Made by a program: the position numbers and the translations under genes. A DNA stretch of 64,000 bases, taken from contig CAVTMP010000007.1 in the NCBI GenBank assembly GCA_963735885.1, positions 1-64,000 on the forward strand. The letters are read 5' to 3'. Below the pieces are notes generated by a model that was not told the DNA's origin, did not search any database, and was given only the letters and a program-made list of their open reading frames with translations. This DNA is from JBBSBL01 sp963735885. Its GTDB lineage: Bacteria; Actinomycetota; Thermoleophilia; Solirubrobacterales; Solirubrobacteraceae. Within the stretch, counting starts at the first letter, position 1, and each line of letters starts with the position of its first letter. Shown in pieces: positions 40,840 through 50,480 of the stretch.

Positions 40840-41317
40840 GCTATCACCAAATCCGGCTTGCAGTGCGGGAGCAAGGAGGATTCCGTATGCCGAAACAACT
40901 GGTCCTCATCAATCTCCGGGCCATCAGCTATCATACCACCACGGTGCGCCAACACAACAATGCGGCCGGAGTTGGATTTGCGGCCGGAGCAGCGTTCCGG
41001 CGGAGGCGAGAGCGGAGGGAGTGGGACGTGAACGCGAGTTGCGAGACCCCGCGATTCTTGCGGCGTCCGCGGAAAGAGGCCTGTCATCCGGCCGTTCGGC
41101 GTACATTTGGTGTCCGTCGATCTGGAAGCTCAGCACGATACGCGTACAGGTCACGACGTAGGTGCGGCGATGTCGGAGAGCATTGAAGATGGCTTCGCGG
41201 CTCAATTCCTTTCCAGTCGGTACCCCCTTGGCTCGCTGGCTGCATACGGCCACTCTATGAGTTAGGTTCTCTGTCAGGACCCGCAGTCCGGTCATGGTGT
41301 GGTCGCCGCCGGCAGCT
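40840..41317 (-). pseudogene. C-terminal fragment of a DUF3604/PHP-like protein
   Basis: On the minus strand the segment AAGGDHTMTGLRVL is followed by GKELSREAIFNALRHRRTYV then TRIVLSFQIDGHQMYAE. This reproduces the ending of DUF3604 (PHP-fold) proteins, where a treatment of REAxFxALRxRRTYATTG-type sequence is typical. The frame changes afterwards (GPEIDEDQLFRHTESSLLPH). The 5' end of the gene is missing: just upstream, at about 41,318, the frame becomes the start of a different protein. Truncated by a join or insertion. Confidence 0.5.
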
Positions 41318-41419
41318 GAATTCATCCAGGCTCCATAGGAACGTCGCGGATTTGGAACCCTTCGCCTGGTCCAGTTCCGCAGTGAGCGGTCTGACCATTT
41401 CTGGCGGCACCACGTTCAT
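41318..41419 (-). CDS. N-terminal fragment of an unidentified gene, divergent from the HTH gene
   Basis: ATG at 41,419 with GGGAGCGA five bases upstream. It reads MNVVPPEMVRPLTAELDQAK then GSKSATFLWSLDEF before switching into DUF3604-like sequence. A good ribosome site and normal codons suggest a real gene start, cut off after about 34 residues. Function unknown. Confidence 0.4.
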
Positions 41420-41451
41420 TTGCTCGCTCCCAGTGCGTTGTGTTAGTGCGA

Positions 41452-41480
41452 TTGGCAAGTCTATCACGTTCTGATATGTT
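41452..41480 (+). promoter_or_regulatory. promoter of the defence-like block
   Basis: TTGGCA (41,452-41,457), 17 bases, TATGTT (41,475-41,480). The predicted start is about 20 bases before the HTH ATG at 41,509, which has a GAGGAGA ribosome site. Confidence 0.5.
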
Positions 41481-41508
41481 TGTAGATTCGACACGAGGAG
41501 ACTCAACG

Positions 41509-41778
41509 ATGCTGTATGAACGCTCGCTTCAAGTCGGGCAGCGTTTGGACGAGGCGTTGCGCTTGATCGGCACCGGCGTCTATTCGACCCCAAAATTGGC
41601 CGAAGAGTTGGGAGTTTCGATTCCCACTGTCGCGCGATACGTGGCCGCCTTGCGCCACCGGGGATTCGTCATTCTCGCCAAGAAAGACGGGAATTCCTGG
41701 CGATTTGTGTTGAATCGAAAAGGGAGCAAGCAAAGAAGGTCAAAGGAAGTGGCCCTGGCGGCCGAAGTCACCGGATGA
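41509..41778 (+). CDS. small winged helix-turn-helix regulator
   Basis: A protein of 89 residues. It reads YSTPKLAEELGVSIPTVARY for the helix-turn-helix and then VAALRHRGFVILAKKDGNSW for the wing, with a basic tail. As first gene of the block and directly behind the promoter, it is likely to control the AAA-subtilase genes. An AraR/FaeA-like wHTH fold is plausible. Intact. Confidence 0.75.
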   Translation: MLYERSLQVGQRLDEALRLIGTGVYSTPKLAEELGVSIPTVARYVAALRHRGFVILAKKDGNSWRFVLNRKGSKQRRSKEVALAAEVTG

Positions 41779-41820
41779 GGACTCTTTCGACTTTCCTGGA
41801 AAAACCGAGCTAGTGCCACC

Positions 41821-42827
41821 ATGAACGCCGACACATTGAGACGCATTGTTGCGCCATCGCCGACGGATCTCAGACCGATCTGGAGAGATTGGCGCACCGA
41901 ATCGTGGATGCCGAACGCCAGAGCGGACATTCGAAGCTCGCGGACCAGCTCGAAGCGATTCTTAAGCGCGCCCGACCGGCCAAGAACGGGAACTCTCCGT
42001 CCGCAGACGTCGAACGAAGCCTCAAGGAACTGCCGCTCAGCCGCCGACATGGAGAGTTGCTCGCCACGGTCATTCCGCGCGACGCGCTTGAACACCACAT
42101 GGTGTTGCCTGCCGCCACCGAAGAGCGTTTCGCGTGCATTGAACGCGAGTATTCGGCCCGCGAGCGATTGGGGGCCTATGGCCTACGTAATCGCAAGACC
42201 ATTCTTCTCTACGGCCCGCCGGGTTGTGGCAAATCGCTGGGCGCAAAGCGACTCGCGTGGAATGCGGGCCTTTCGGTAGTAAAGGTACGGTTCGACGCGC
42301 TCTTGTCGTCCTACTTTGGCGAATCCGCCGCCAACCTGCGATCCGTATTTGTTGCTGCCAGCGAGCGACCTTGCGTTCTGCTACTCGACGAGTGTGACTT
42401 TATCGCCCGCTCGCGCATCAACTCCAAAGATATCGGCGAAGCCTCGCGGATCGTCAATTCCCTGCTGCAACTCATGGAAGAATATGACGCACCGGGGTTG
42501 CTCGTCGCCACCACGAATATCGAATCATCGCTCGACACCGCACTCTTCCGCCGATTCGACGACGTTCTTGAGGTGCCACTCCCTGGGGCGTGCGAGGTCG
42601 AGAAACTTCTGCGTCTCACCTTGTCCGCCGTTCAAGTGTCCGAGCAAATCGATTGGCACTCCCTCGTTCAATCCTTGGTGGGAACTTCCGCCGCCATCGT
42701 AGTGAAGGCTGCGCAGGATGCGGCTAAGGCCACCGTACTCAGCGGTCAAAAGACCGTTTGCCAGTCGCACTTCGTGAATGCAATTTCGGAGGTCCATCGG
42801 ACCGATGACCAATCGACAGGCAGGTAA
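41821..42827 (+). CDS. AAA family ATPase, partner of the adjacent subtilase
   Basis: The N-terminal helical part reads DLERLAHRIVDAERQSGHSK and RARPAKNGNSPS. The AAA core has Walker A GPPGCGKSLGAKRL, Walker B VLLLDECDFI, sensor-1 region LLVATTNIES and the arginine segment ALFRRFDDVLEVPLP. The ATG at 41,821 is in a different frame from the rest, and one indel near 41,850 would join MNADTLRRIV to RAIADGSQTD. The stop is three bases from the subtilase ATG. This AAA plus S8 peptidase pairing recurs in predicted defence islands. The ATPase may unfold or gate substrates for the protease. That role is inferred. Confidence 0.85.
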
Positions 42828-42830
42828 TCG

Positions 42831-45516
42831 ATGCCCATTCAGCACAACTTCGAGCACTTGCCGCTCCTGTTGCGCTATCAGGGCCAAGCGCGTATCAGGG
42901 GAGGCGGGAAAACGTCTCCACAGACCAAGGCGAACAAGAGCAACCGCGCCTTCCACAGCGGCTCATTACGGACCGCAGCTCAGTCGGTAAGTTCCGCTTG
43001 GCAACTCTTCCAGGGAAATCGGCAACAGCAGAATCTCCCGGTCATCCCCAAGGGGATGCCGGTGTTGCTGCAAATCGATCCCAACATCGATCTCGATTTC
43101 CTGCGGGATAAATTCGATTTCGAAATCGTCGCCGAGCAAGAGGAAGGATTCGTCATTGTTGCATCGGCGGACCTGCAACTGACCCCGTTTCTGGACATGG
43201 TTAACGACTTCGCCGGCCAAGTGCATGGCTCCGCGACGATTGCTTCAGTGCATCGATTGTTTGACGACCCGACTCAGGATGAGCGTCTTAAACGGATTCT
43301 CTCCGAGCGCCTGTATCAAGACTGGCCTGGCATCGACGATCGGCAACTCTACATCGTTGATATCGGCATCGGCTGTGCGGGCACCCAGGAGATTCACCCA
43401 TTTCCGAACCGGGGGAAGCGGGACACCGATGCCGATTGGGCCAGAAAGGAGAATCACTGGTCCCAGCAGCGATCCGATGCCTATGTTGCTTGGGACGATC
43501 TCAAGTCCGAGCGCGAGGACGAGATCAATCGCATCGTTCAGCACTACCAAGGAGAGATCCTTAATAACATCGATGGTGCTCCATTCCACTCCGCAACTTT
43601 GCCGGACAGCTTTACCATTCGCCTCAAGATTGTGGGCCAAGGGCTGCGCGATTTCGTGCTTAGCTATCCCTATATCTTTGAGGTTGTGGAACCCGAAGAC
43701 ATCGATCTTCCGCAGTGCGCCGTTCCGGTAATCGAGGTGCCCTCGCCCGCCGCAACTCCCCGTCCGCCGGCGGCCGATGCGCCAGCGGTGTGTGTCATCG
43801 ACAGCGGGATTCAGGAAGAACACGTCCTGCTGGAGCCGGCCATTGATCGCGGAACTTCCCATTGTTTCATTCCCGGCAAGGGGTTCCGAGACGTGGGAGA
43901 TTTTGTTCGCCCCGATGGTCACGGCACGCGCATCGCGGGGGCGGTGCTGTACGGCGAAACTGTGTTGCAGACCGGTTCGCACCAACTTCCGTTCTGGATT
44001 CAGAACGCCCGCGTGCTGAACGAACAGAATAGAATGCCGGTTGAACTCTTTCCGCCGGCGGCAATCCGAGCCGCCGTCGAGCACTTTCACCAAGGACCAC
44101 GGCGCACGCGGATCTTTAACCACTCCATCAACTCTACCGGCTATTGTCGCACTCGATATATGTCGGCCTGGGCTGCCGAAATCGACTCACTCTGTGCCAA
44201 CTACGACGTACTCGTCGTGCAAAGTGCAGGAAACCTGCCCTGACACCGGCACGCCGCCGTATCTCGGCATTCAGGACCACTTGATTGCCGGTCGCGACTA
44301 TCCCGATTACTTGGGCGAGCCGTCATGTCGAGTTGCGAATCCCGGCCAAAGTTTGCAGGCATTGACCGTTGGTTCCGTTGCTTACGGCGAGTTTGAGGTG
44401 CCGGGATATCGCTCATTCGCCGGTGAGCCGGGTCAGCCGTCGGCATTCACACGCTCCGGCTTCGGAATCTGGAACATCATCAAACCCGAGGTGGTAGAAT
44501 ACGGCGGCGATGCGCTCTGCGCTCCCACCAATCCGCCAACGGTCCACTTGGGAAGTCAAATTCCTGCCGCCTGCCCGGAATTGGTGCGTTCCACAATGTA
44601 TCCGCCCGGTCCCGCAGCGGATCGGGACCGCGTGGGCACGTCATTCGCCGCTCCCAAAGTGGCACGCATCGCCGCCCGTTTGCAGGAAGTGCTACCGAAT
44701 GAGCCGGCACTGCTTTATCGGGCATTGATCGTACAGTCGGCCCACTGGCCGATATGGGCGGACCAACTGCTTTCCGAGTTGCGACACCTCAATCCCCGCC
44801 GAGATCAGGAACGTCGGCGTGTTCTTCTTGAGCAGGCGACTCGTATTCTCAGATACATCGGCTACGGCCTTCCCGATGAAGACCGCGCCACGGCAAACAG
44901 CGACCATCGCACCACGCTGATCACGACCGGCGAGACTGCTATCCGCGCACGCGAGTGCCACATCTACCAGGTTCCGATTCCTCTCGCGCTTCGCAGACAA
45001 GGGGATGAATTCGACATCCGACTCGACGTCACTCTGTCCTACGCCGCACAGCCGCGTCGCACTCGCCGCCACTTGCGACGATACCTCTCGACTTGGCTCG
45101 ATTGGAAGAGCAGCAAGCTCGGTGAGGACTTGAATGACTTCCGGATGAGGGCTATGAAGGACGAGGAAAGCGACGAAGAGGGCGAGGACAGCACCGTTCT
45201 CCCCTGGACGCTTCACGAGAATCCGAAATGGGGCTTCGTCCGCGACACGAAGCGAACTTCCGGTACCGTCCAAAAGGACTGGGCGACCGTTAAATCACAC
45301 TCGCTGCCGGATCACTTTTGCATCGCTGTCGTTGGCCACGAAGGTTGGAGTCATGATCCCGATACAACGGCGCGTTACGCATTGGCGGTGAGCGTGGAGA
45401 TTCTCGGTCAAGAGATTCCGATCTACGAACCGCTCCGCACCGCGATACTGGAACTCCAGTCCGAACTGGAGGCGGACGTCTCGGCCGAAGTCGAGATGGA
45501 AGTGGAAGAAGAGTAG
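42831..45516 (+). CDS. S8 (subtilisin-like) serine peptidase, AAA-associated (single-base frameshift)
   Basis: The N-terminal ~310 residues have no signal peptide, so it is cytoplasmic. The catalytic Asp324 lies in VCVIDSGIQEEH and His364 in PDGHGTRIAGAV. The oxyanion Asn is in VVQSAGN. After a one-base insertion near 44,240 (CTGCCCTGAC) the catalytic Ser is in GTSFAAPKVARIAA. A beta-rich C-terminal domain of about 250 residues with an acidic end follows. The restored length is about 895 residues. The full triad suggests an active protease when intact. It is three bases behind the ATPase, a sign of coupled expression. Confidence 0.87.
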
Positions 45517-45572
45517 TTTTTTCCCCAACGGGCTCGTCACATTCCCCATCAAGCCGCAAGGGCAAAGCAACA

Positions 45573-46296
45573 ATGACCGCGACCATTCCGGAGCCGGGCC
45601 AAATTGCTCGCGTACGCCAGCGGCTCTATCTGGTCGAGCAAGCGGTTCCGCCACAATCCAGCCGCGACAGCACGCTGGTGCGATTGTCCTGCGTCGATGA
45701 CGACAATCAAGGTCAGCCACTTGAAGTCCTGTGGGAGCGCGAGATCGACCCCGAGGTGCTCACCGGCGAGGCTTGGGAGTCCATCGCGAAACGTGGCTTC
45801 GACCAACCGAAACTGTTCGCTGCCTATCTCAACACGCTCCGCTGGAACTGCGTCACGTCGACCGACCCCCGACTGTTTCAGTCGCCCTTCCGCGCCGGTA
45901 TTCGGCTGGATGCCTACCAGCTTGAGCCATTGCGAAAGGCCCTGCGTCTGCCACGGGTCAATCTGTTTATCGCCGACGACGTGGGCTTGGGGAAGACCAT
46001 CGAGGCTGGGCTGATTGCCCGCGAACTGCTGCTCCGCAAGAAAGGCGCGCGAGATCATCGTTTCGTGTCCTCCTTCGATGCTGCTGCAATGGCAAGACGA
46101 GTTGGAGACCAGGTTCGGACTGACGTTCGAGATTCTCGACAAGGACTACATGAAGCGGGTGCGCCGCGAGCGGGGATTCGGCGTCAATCCCTGGAGCACC
46201 CATTCTCGCTTCCTTATTTCGCATCGACTGCTGATCGACGAGGCGTACGCATCCACATTGCGCGATTGGCTCGGCGATTTTCGCACCGGAACGCCG
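45573..46296 (+). pseudogene. DrmD/SNF2-like helicase, N-terminal fragment
   Basis: PGQIARVRQRLYLVEQAVPP begins it. LVRLSCVDDDNQGQPLEVLW, LFAAYLNTLRWNCVT and the Walker A DDVGLGKTIEAGLIARELL follow, then after an indel near 46,050 SCPPSMLLQWQDELETRFGL and HSRFLISHRLLIDE. This matches the SNF2-family helicase found as DrmD in class 1 DISARM and in related islands. The protein stops at GDFRTG, just before the DEAH box, where sequence identity is lost. About 240 of some 1,000 residues remain. The cut could be a contig join or a real truncation. Confidence 0.75.
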
Positions 46297-46414
46297 GTGA
46301 TGACAAGGGCCGGAAGGAACTGATGGGGAATTCAAGACCCTGTGAGTCGACTGCGCAATGCGCACTGCCACGAACGCCGTCATCGTAACGGAAGCTGTAA
46401 GTCAACTACGTGTG
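46297..46414. other. transition segment between helicase fragment and lyase gene
   Basis: About 120 bases that continue neither gene. No ORF is supported on either strand. It contains the right-hand edge of the defence-like block. Confidence 0.4.
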
Positions 46415-48111
46415 CTACGGGTTCGAGTGTTGCGGCGGCGTGTTGTAGCCCATCGAGTTCGTGGCCACGTACAGGCGGTACAGGCGGTCCTGCATGAGAC
46501 AGGTGCGACGCGTCGTCGCGGGAATCGTCGTGGTGTAGATGCGCAGTTCGCCATCGACGGAGGTGACGAACTCCTCGCGCCAGTCGCCCAACAGGTCGGC
46601 CACCATCTGCGGGCGATCGGCTCCCGGCGGAGCGAATATCGTCTCGCCCTGGAACTTCATCAACTTGCCCTTGAGAATGATCTCTTTTTGTGGGTCGGCG
46701 TCCCACCAGAGCGTCGAGGGGGCCAGTGAGCCGATGTTCTCGCTGCCGATACGTTTTCCCTGGGCCGTGTACATCCAGGCCTGGTCGCCTCCCTTGGCTT
46801 CTCCGGCGTAGCATTCCTGGCCCGGGTACTCGGCCAGGATGTCGGCACACATACCCTGGCTGTGGACGTGAACTGTCGGCTCGTCGTTCATCCAGAGCGT
46901 CTTGCCGGTGAGCGGCATCGACGAGTCGCACGGCACCGCTCTTCTGACGCGGCTCAATACCGAAGAAGATCTGCAGCCCCGGCAGTGCGGGGTCGATCTT
47001 GCCCACGTAGCAGGTGTCCGGGTGGCCGATGCCGAGCGTCCACATGGCCTTGCCGTCGTGGTCCACCAGGCACGATCCGACGATGATCTCGTCACAGCCG
47101 TCGCCATCGACGTCGGCCACGCGAATCGTGTGAGCGCCCTGGCTGTCGTATTTCTCCTTTTCGTTGTGCGAGTTCCATCGCCACACGAGATTCAGGTCCG
47201 GGTCGTACGCCTCGATCACGATGGCCCGGTAGGTTCCTCGCTGCATCAGCAAATGCGGCCGCCGGCCGTCGAGATAGGCGACGGCGAGCATGTTGCGGCA
47301 GAAGTAGTTGTAGTCGCCGATCTCCGGCAGCCGCGGAATCCACGGGATCTTCTTGACGATTTGGCCGGACTGCCCGTCGAGCTTGTACAACCACTCCGGC
47401 CCGGTCTTGACGTGGCCCTCCGGTTCGCGCGGGTCGCCTTCGCCGCCCTTGCAGTAGACTTCGGCTTTGCCGTCGCCGTCGAGGTCGTACACGACGTACG
47501 GCGCGTACCACGTACCAGCCTCGATGGACCAGCCCATGTCGTGCCGCCAGAGGAACCGGCCGTCGAGCGAGTAGGCCTCGAGCTTGTACGTGTCGGGGCT
47601 CTTCTTCCAATAGCCGGGCGACTGATACGGGTCGGTGTTGAAGTCGGGCTGCTGGATGACCAGTTCGTATCGGCCATCGCCGTCGAGGTCGGCGGCAGCC
47701 ACCTTGTGCGTGCGGTAGTTGCCTTGGAGTCGGATGGCAAGGTGCGACTGGCCGGCCGGCGTGCTGGCGGGCGCGACGGCGGAACTGGGCGGGCCTTCGC
47801 CATCGGCCGTCACCGGTCGCACGAAGTAGCTCAGGCTGCCCTCTTGCGGCGCCTCGGTATCGACAAAGTTGGTGCTCTCGCGCATCGGCTCGACCGTCAG
47901 TCGTTGAGCCGTACCCGCTGGGCCCACCTGGCGATAGACGTGAAACGCCACGTCGGCCGGATCCGACTCCAGCAAACGCCAACCCACGTAGAACGATCCG
48001 TCGGCTTGCGGCATGGCCACCAGGCCCCGGTCGAGTTTCTCGGCCACTTGGCCCCAAGCGGTGCAGTTGAACAGCATGAGTGCGGCGGCGAAACAAGTAT
48101 ACCTGGCGCAT
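46415..48111 (-). CDS. rhamnogalacturonan lyase, PL11-like (frameshifted)
   Basis: Cleaves the pectin backbone rhamnogalacturonan I by beta-elimination, outside the cell. The N-terminal part has a sandwich domain (DVAFHVYRQ, SLSYFVRPVTADGEG). The propeller has three calcium-type loops: DLDGDGRYELV, DLDGDGKAEVY and DVDGDGCDEIIVG. The final part, after an indel near 46,925, has QGMCADILAEYPGQECYAGE and ends YNTPPQHSNP. The ATG at 48,111 has an AGAGGAAG site but needs one indel near 48,078 to join MRQVYLF to the main frame. About 565 residues. Confidence 0.85.
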
Positions 48112-48290
48112 GATCGCTTCCTCTTTCTGCAAATTCCGAACGTACTGGCCCCGGCTGTGGAATCTACCGGTAGCGGAAGACGCCGTCAAGAAACGGCACC
48201 GGGGTGGACAGTGGCCGCACAACCTGATCCACTTGAGGCAGGCGATTTTGAACGGGCGTTTCGATTTTTCCCTATTGGAAGGACGAGAGC

Positions 48291-49445
48291 ATGCAACGCA
48301 CGGGAGCTTCAGTACTGGGCATGCTTGTGCTGCTTGTCGTGGCGTCCCCGGTCGTTGCGCAGACCGCCGGCCAGACGTGGAGCGAGAGGTGGAAGGCCGA
48401 CAACAAGCGGTGGATTGCGTGCCATCTGATCGGTCTCCCGAGCGACAAGCTTGACACGGCGAAGCGGCTTGTCGTGGAAGGACTCGCCCCGCTGGGGTTC
48501 AACGTCCTCATTCTGGAGGTCGATTACAGCTTCCAGTTCGCATCGCATCCGGAGTTGGAGACCAGGGGCCTCACCAAAGAGCAGGCCCGGGAACTCGCCG
48601 AGGTGTGCCGCCAGCACGGCATCCGCTTGATCCCGTTGATGAACTGTCTCGGCCATCAGTCCTGGGGCGCGCGACCGGGAGCACTCCTCGCCAAGTATCC
48701 CCAGTTCGACGAGACGCCATCGATTCCTCACAACGATCAGAAGATCTACTGTCGCGAGTGGTGCCCATCGCACCCCGACGTGAACAAGATCGTCTGCGAG
48801 CTGATCGATGAGCTGATCGATGCCTTCGACGCCGATGCGTTTCATGTCGGCATGGATGAGGTCTTCTTGATCGGCGACAAAAACTGCCCGCGGTGCAAAG
48901 ACAAGGACGTGGGCGAACTGTTCGCCCAGACTGTGATCGATCTGCACGATCACCTGGTCGACAAGAAAGGCGTGGAGATGCTGATGTGGAGCGACCGACT
49001 ACTCGACTCCAAGACAACTGGATACGGGCGGTGGGAGGCCAGCGACACTGGCTCGCACCAAGCGATCGAGCGGGTGCCCAAGGATATCATCATGTGCGAC
49101 TGGCACTACGAGATGCCCGAAGTCTATCAGAAAATGGGTCAACCGAAGCCGTTCCCGTCAGTGCAGTTCTTCCAGGAACAGGGTTTCCGCGTGCTGCCGT
49201 CGCCGTGGAGGAATCCCGCATCGGCTGTGGCGTTCCTCCGAGTTGCCAAACAGGGCGCGACCGACCGGATGCTCGGCGTGCTGTTCACCGGCTGGGCTGC
49301 CGACGCCGATGGCCTGCTGGCAGCTCTCAAGAGCGAGCCGAAGCCGTTCAGGCTGGGCGTGAATCCCACTGGCGATGAAACGACGCGCGGTATTGCCGCC
49401 ACGATCCGGGCGGGTTTGGAGGTGCTCAAGGCACCCACTCCGTAG
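48291..49445 (+). CDS. exported GH20-like glycoside hydrolase
   Basis: An intact protein of 384 residues. The signal peptide is GMLVLLVVASPVVAQ. A TIM-barrel follows, with LILEVDYSFQFASHPE, GIRLIPLMNCLGHQSW and the GH20-type Asp-Glu pair in FHVGMDEVFLIG, then LMWSDRLLD. GH20 enzymes use the Asp-Glu pair to cleave N-acetylhexosamine residues. The family match is partial, so the substrate is open. AAGGACGAG precedes the ATG. Confidence 0.78.
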   Translation: MQRTGASVLGMLVLLVVASPVVAQTAGQTWSERWKADNKRWIACHLIGLPSDKLDTAKRLVVEGLAPLGFNVLILEVDYSFQFASHPELETRGLTKEQARELAEVCRQHGIRLIPLMNCLGHQSWGARPGALLAKYPQFDETPSIPHNDQKIYCREWCPSHPDVNKIVCELIDELIDAFDADAFHVGMDEVFLIGDKNCPRCKDKDVGELFAQTVIDLHDHLVDKKGVEMLMWSDRLLDSKTTGYGRWEASDTGSHQAIERVPKDIIMCDWHYEMPEVYQKMGQPKPFPSVQFFQEQGFRVLPSPWRNPASAVAFLRVAKQGATDRMLGVLFTGWAADADGLLAALKSEPKPFRLGVNPTGDETTRGIAATIRAGLEVLKAPTP

Positions 49446-49487
49446 ATCGTCGCCACAGCAGACTCAATCTTTCGCGGAGGAAATCAC

Positions 49488-50427
49488 ATGTGCACGCGGC
49501 ATTATGATCGCCGAGAATTCCTGGCAGGCATGGGGTTGAGCGCTGCAGCACTGCTTGGGAGCGGAACGCTTTGCGCCGCGGACCCGCAGGCCGAGGAAGA
49601 ACCACACGTGGCCATCAACCAATGGTCGGTCGGCGCGATGCGTGGTCGTGACAACAAGCAGTCGGGCATCTCGCTGGACGAAGAACTGGCGGGACTGGCC
49701 GCCTGTGGGATCAACGGGCTGGAACCGGGTCTCCAAACGCCCGAACAGGCCGAAGTGTTGGCCGCGCAATTGGCCAAACACGGCCTTGAAATGCGGTCCG
49801 TCTACACGGGCAGCGAGTTGCTTGATCCCACCACATCGCAGCAGGAGATCGAACGAATTGTCGCGCTGGCTCAGCGCGCGAAGGCCCTGGGGACCAAGAT
49901 CATCGTCACCAACCCGAGTCCGCTACCGGAGCGGCGCGGAAAGACTGACGCGCAGTTGGAGGCTCAGGCTGCCGGCCTGAATCAACTGGGGCGCGAACTG
50001 ACCGCACTGGGCCTGACCCTGGCGTACCACAATCACGATGTCGAGTTGGCGCACGCGGCGCCGCGAATTCCATCACATGATGCTCGGCACCGAGCCAGCC
50101 TGCCTGTCCCTCTGCCTCGACGCACACTGGGTCTACCGCGGCGCCGGCCATTCGCAGGTGGCCTTGTTCGACGTGGTGAAGCTCTACGGCCAGCGGGTTG
50201 TCGAATTGCACTTGCGCCAGTCGAAGGACAACGTCTGGAGCGAGGCTTTCGGCGACGGGGACATCGACTATCGGGCCTTGCGGAAGGCGCTTGTCGGACT
50301 TCGCGTTGCGCCACTCCTGGTCTTGGAGCAGGGTCCAGAGCAAGGGACGCCCCAGACAATCGAGATCGCCGAGGCCCATCGCGCGAGTTGCCGCTACGCG
50401 CGCGAAGTATTCGCCAGAGAATCCTGA
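49488..50427 (+). CDS. Tat-exported sugar phosphate isomerase/epimerase-like TIM barrel (frameshifted)
   Basis: A GGAGGA site precedes MCTRHYDRREFLAGMGLSAA, a twin-arginine-type signal ending LCAADP. The xylose-isomerase-like barrel shows INQWSVGAM, GINGLEPGLQTPEQ, KIIVTNPSPL and LTLAYHNHDVEL. After one indel near 50,065 it continues with SLCLDAHWVYRG, VVELHLRQSKDNVW and LLVLEQGPEQG, the metal-site strands of this superfamily. About 313 residues when restored. Confidence 0.83.
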
Positions 50428-50480
50428 TGCTGAGCCTGGTGCTTCTGCACAAATCTTGGATGACCACGGGAGGATCTGCC

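Noticed and set aside
45573..46320. A complete DISARM system
   Set aside because: Only an N-terminal helicase fragment is present. No drmA, drmB, drmC or methylase gene is visible.
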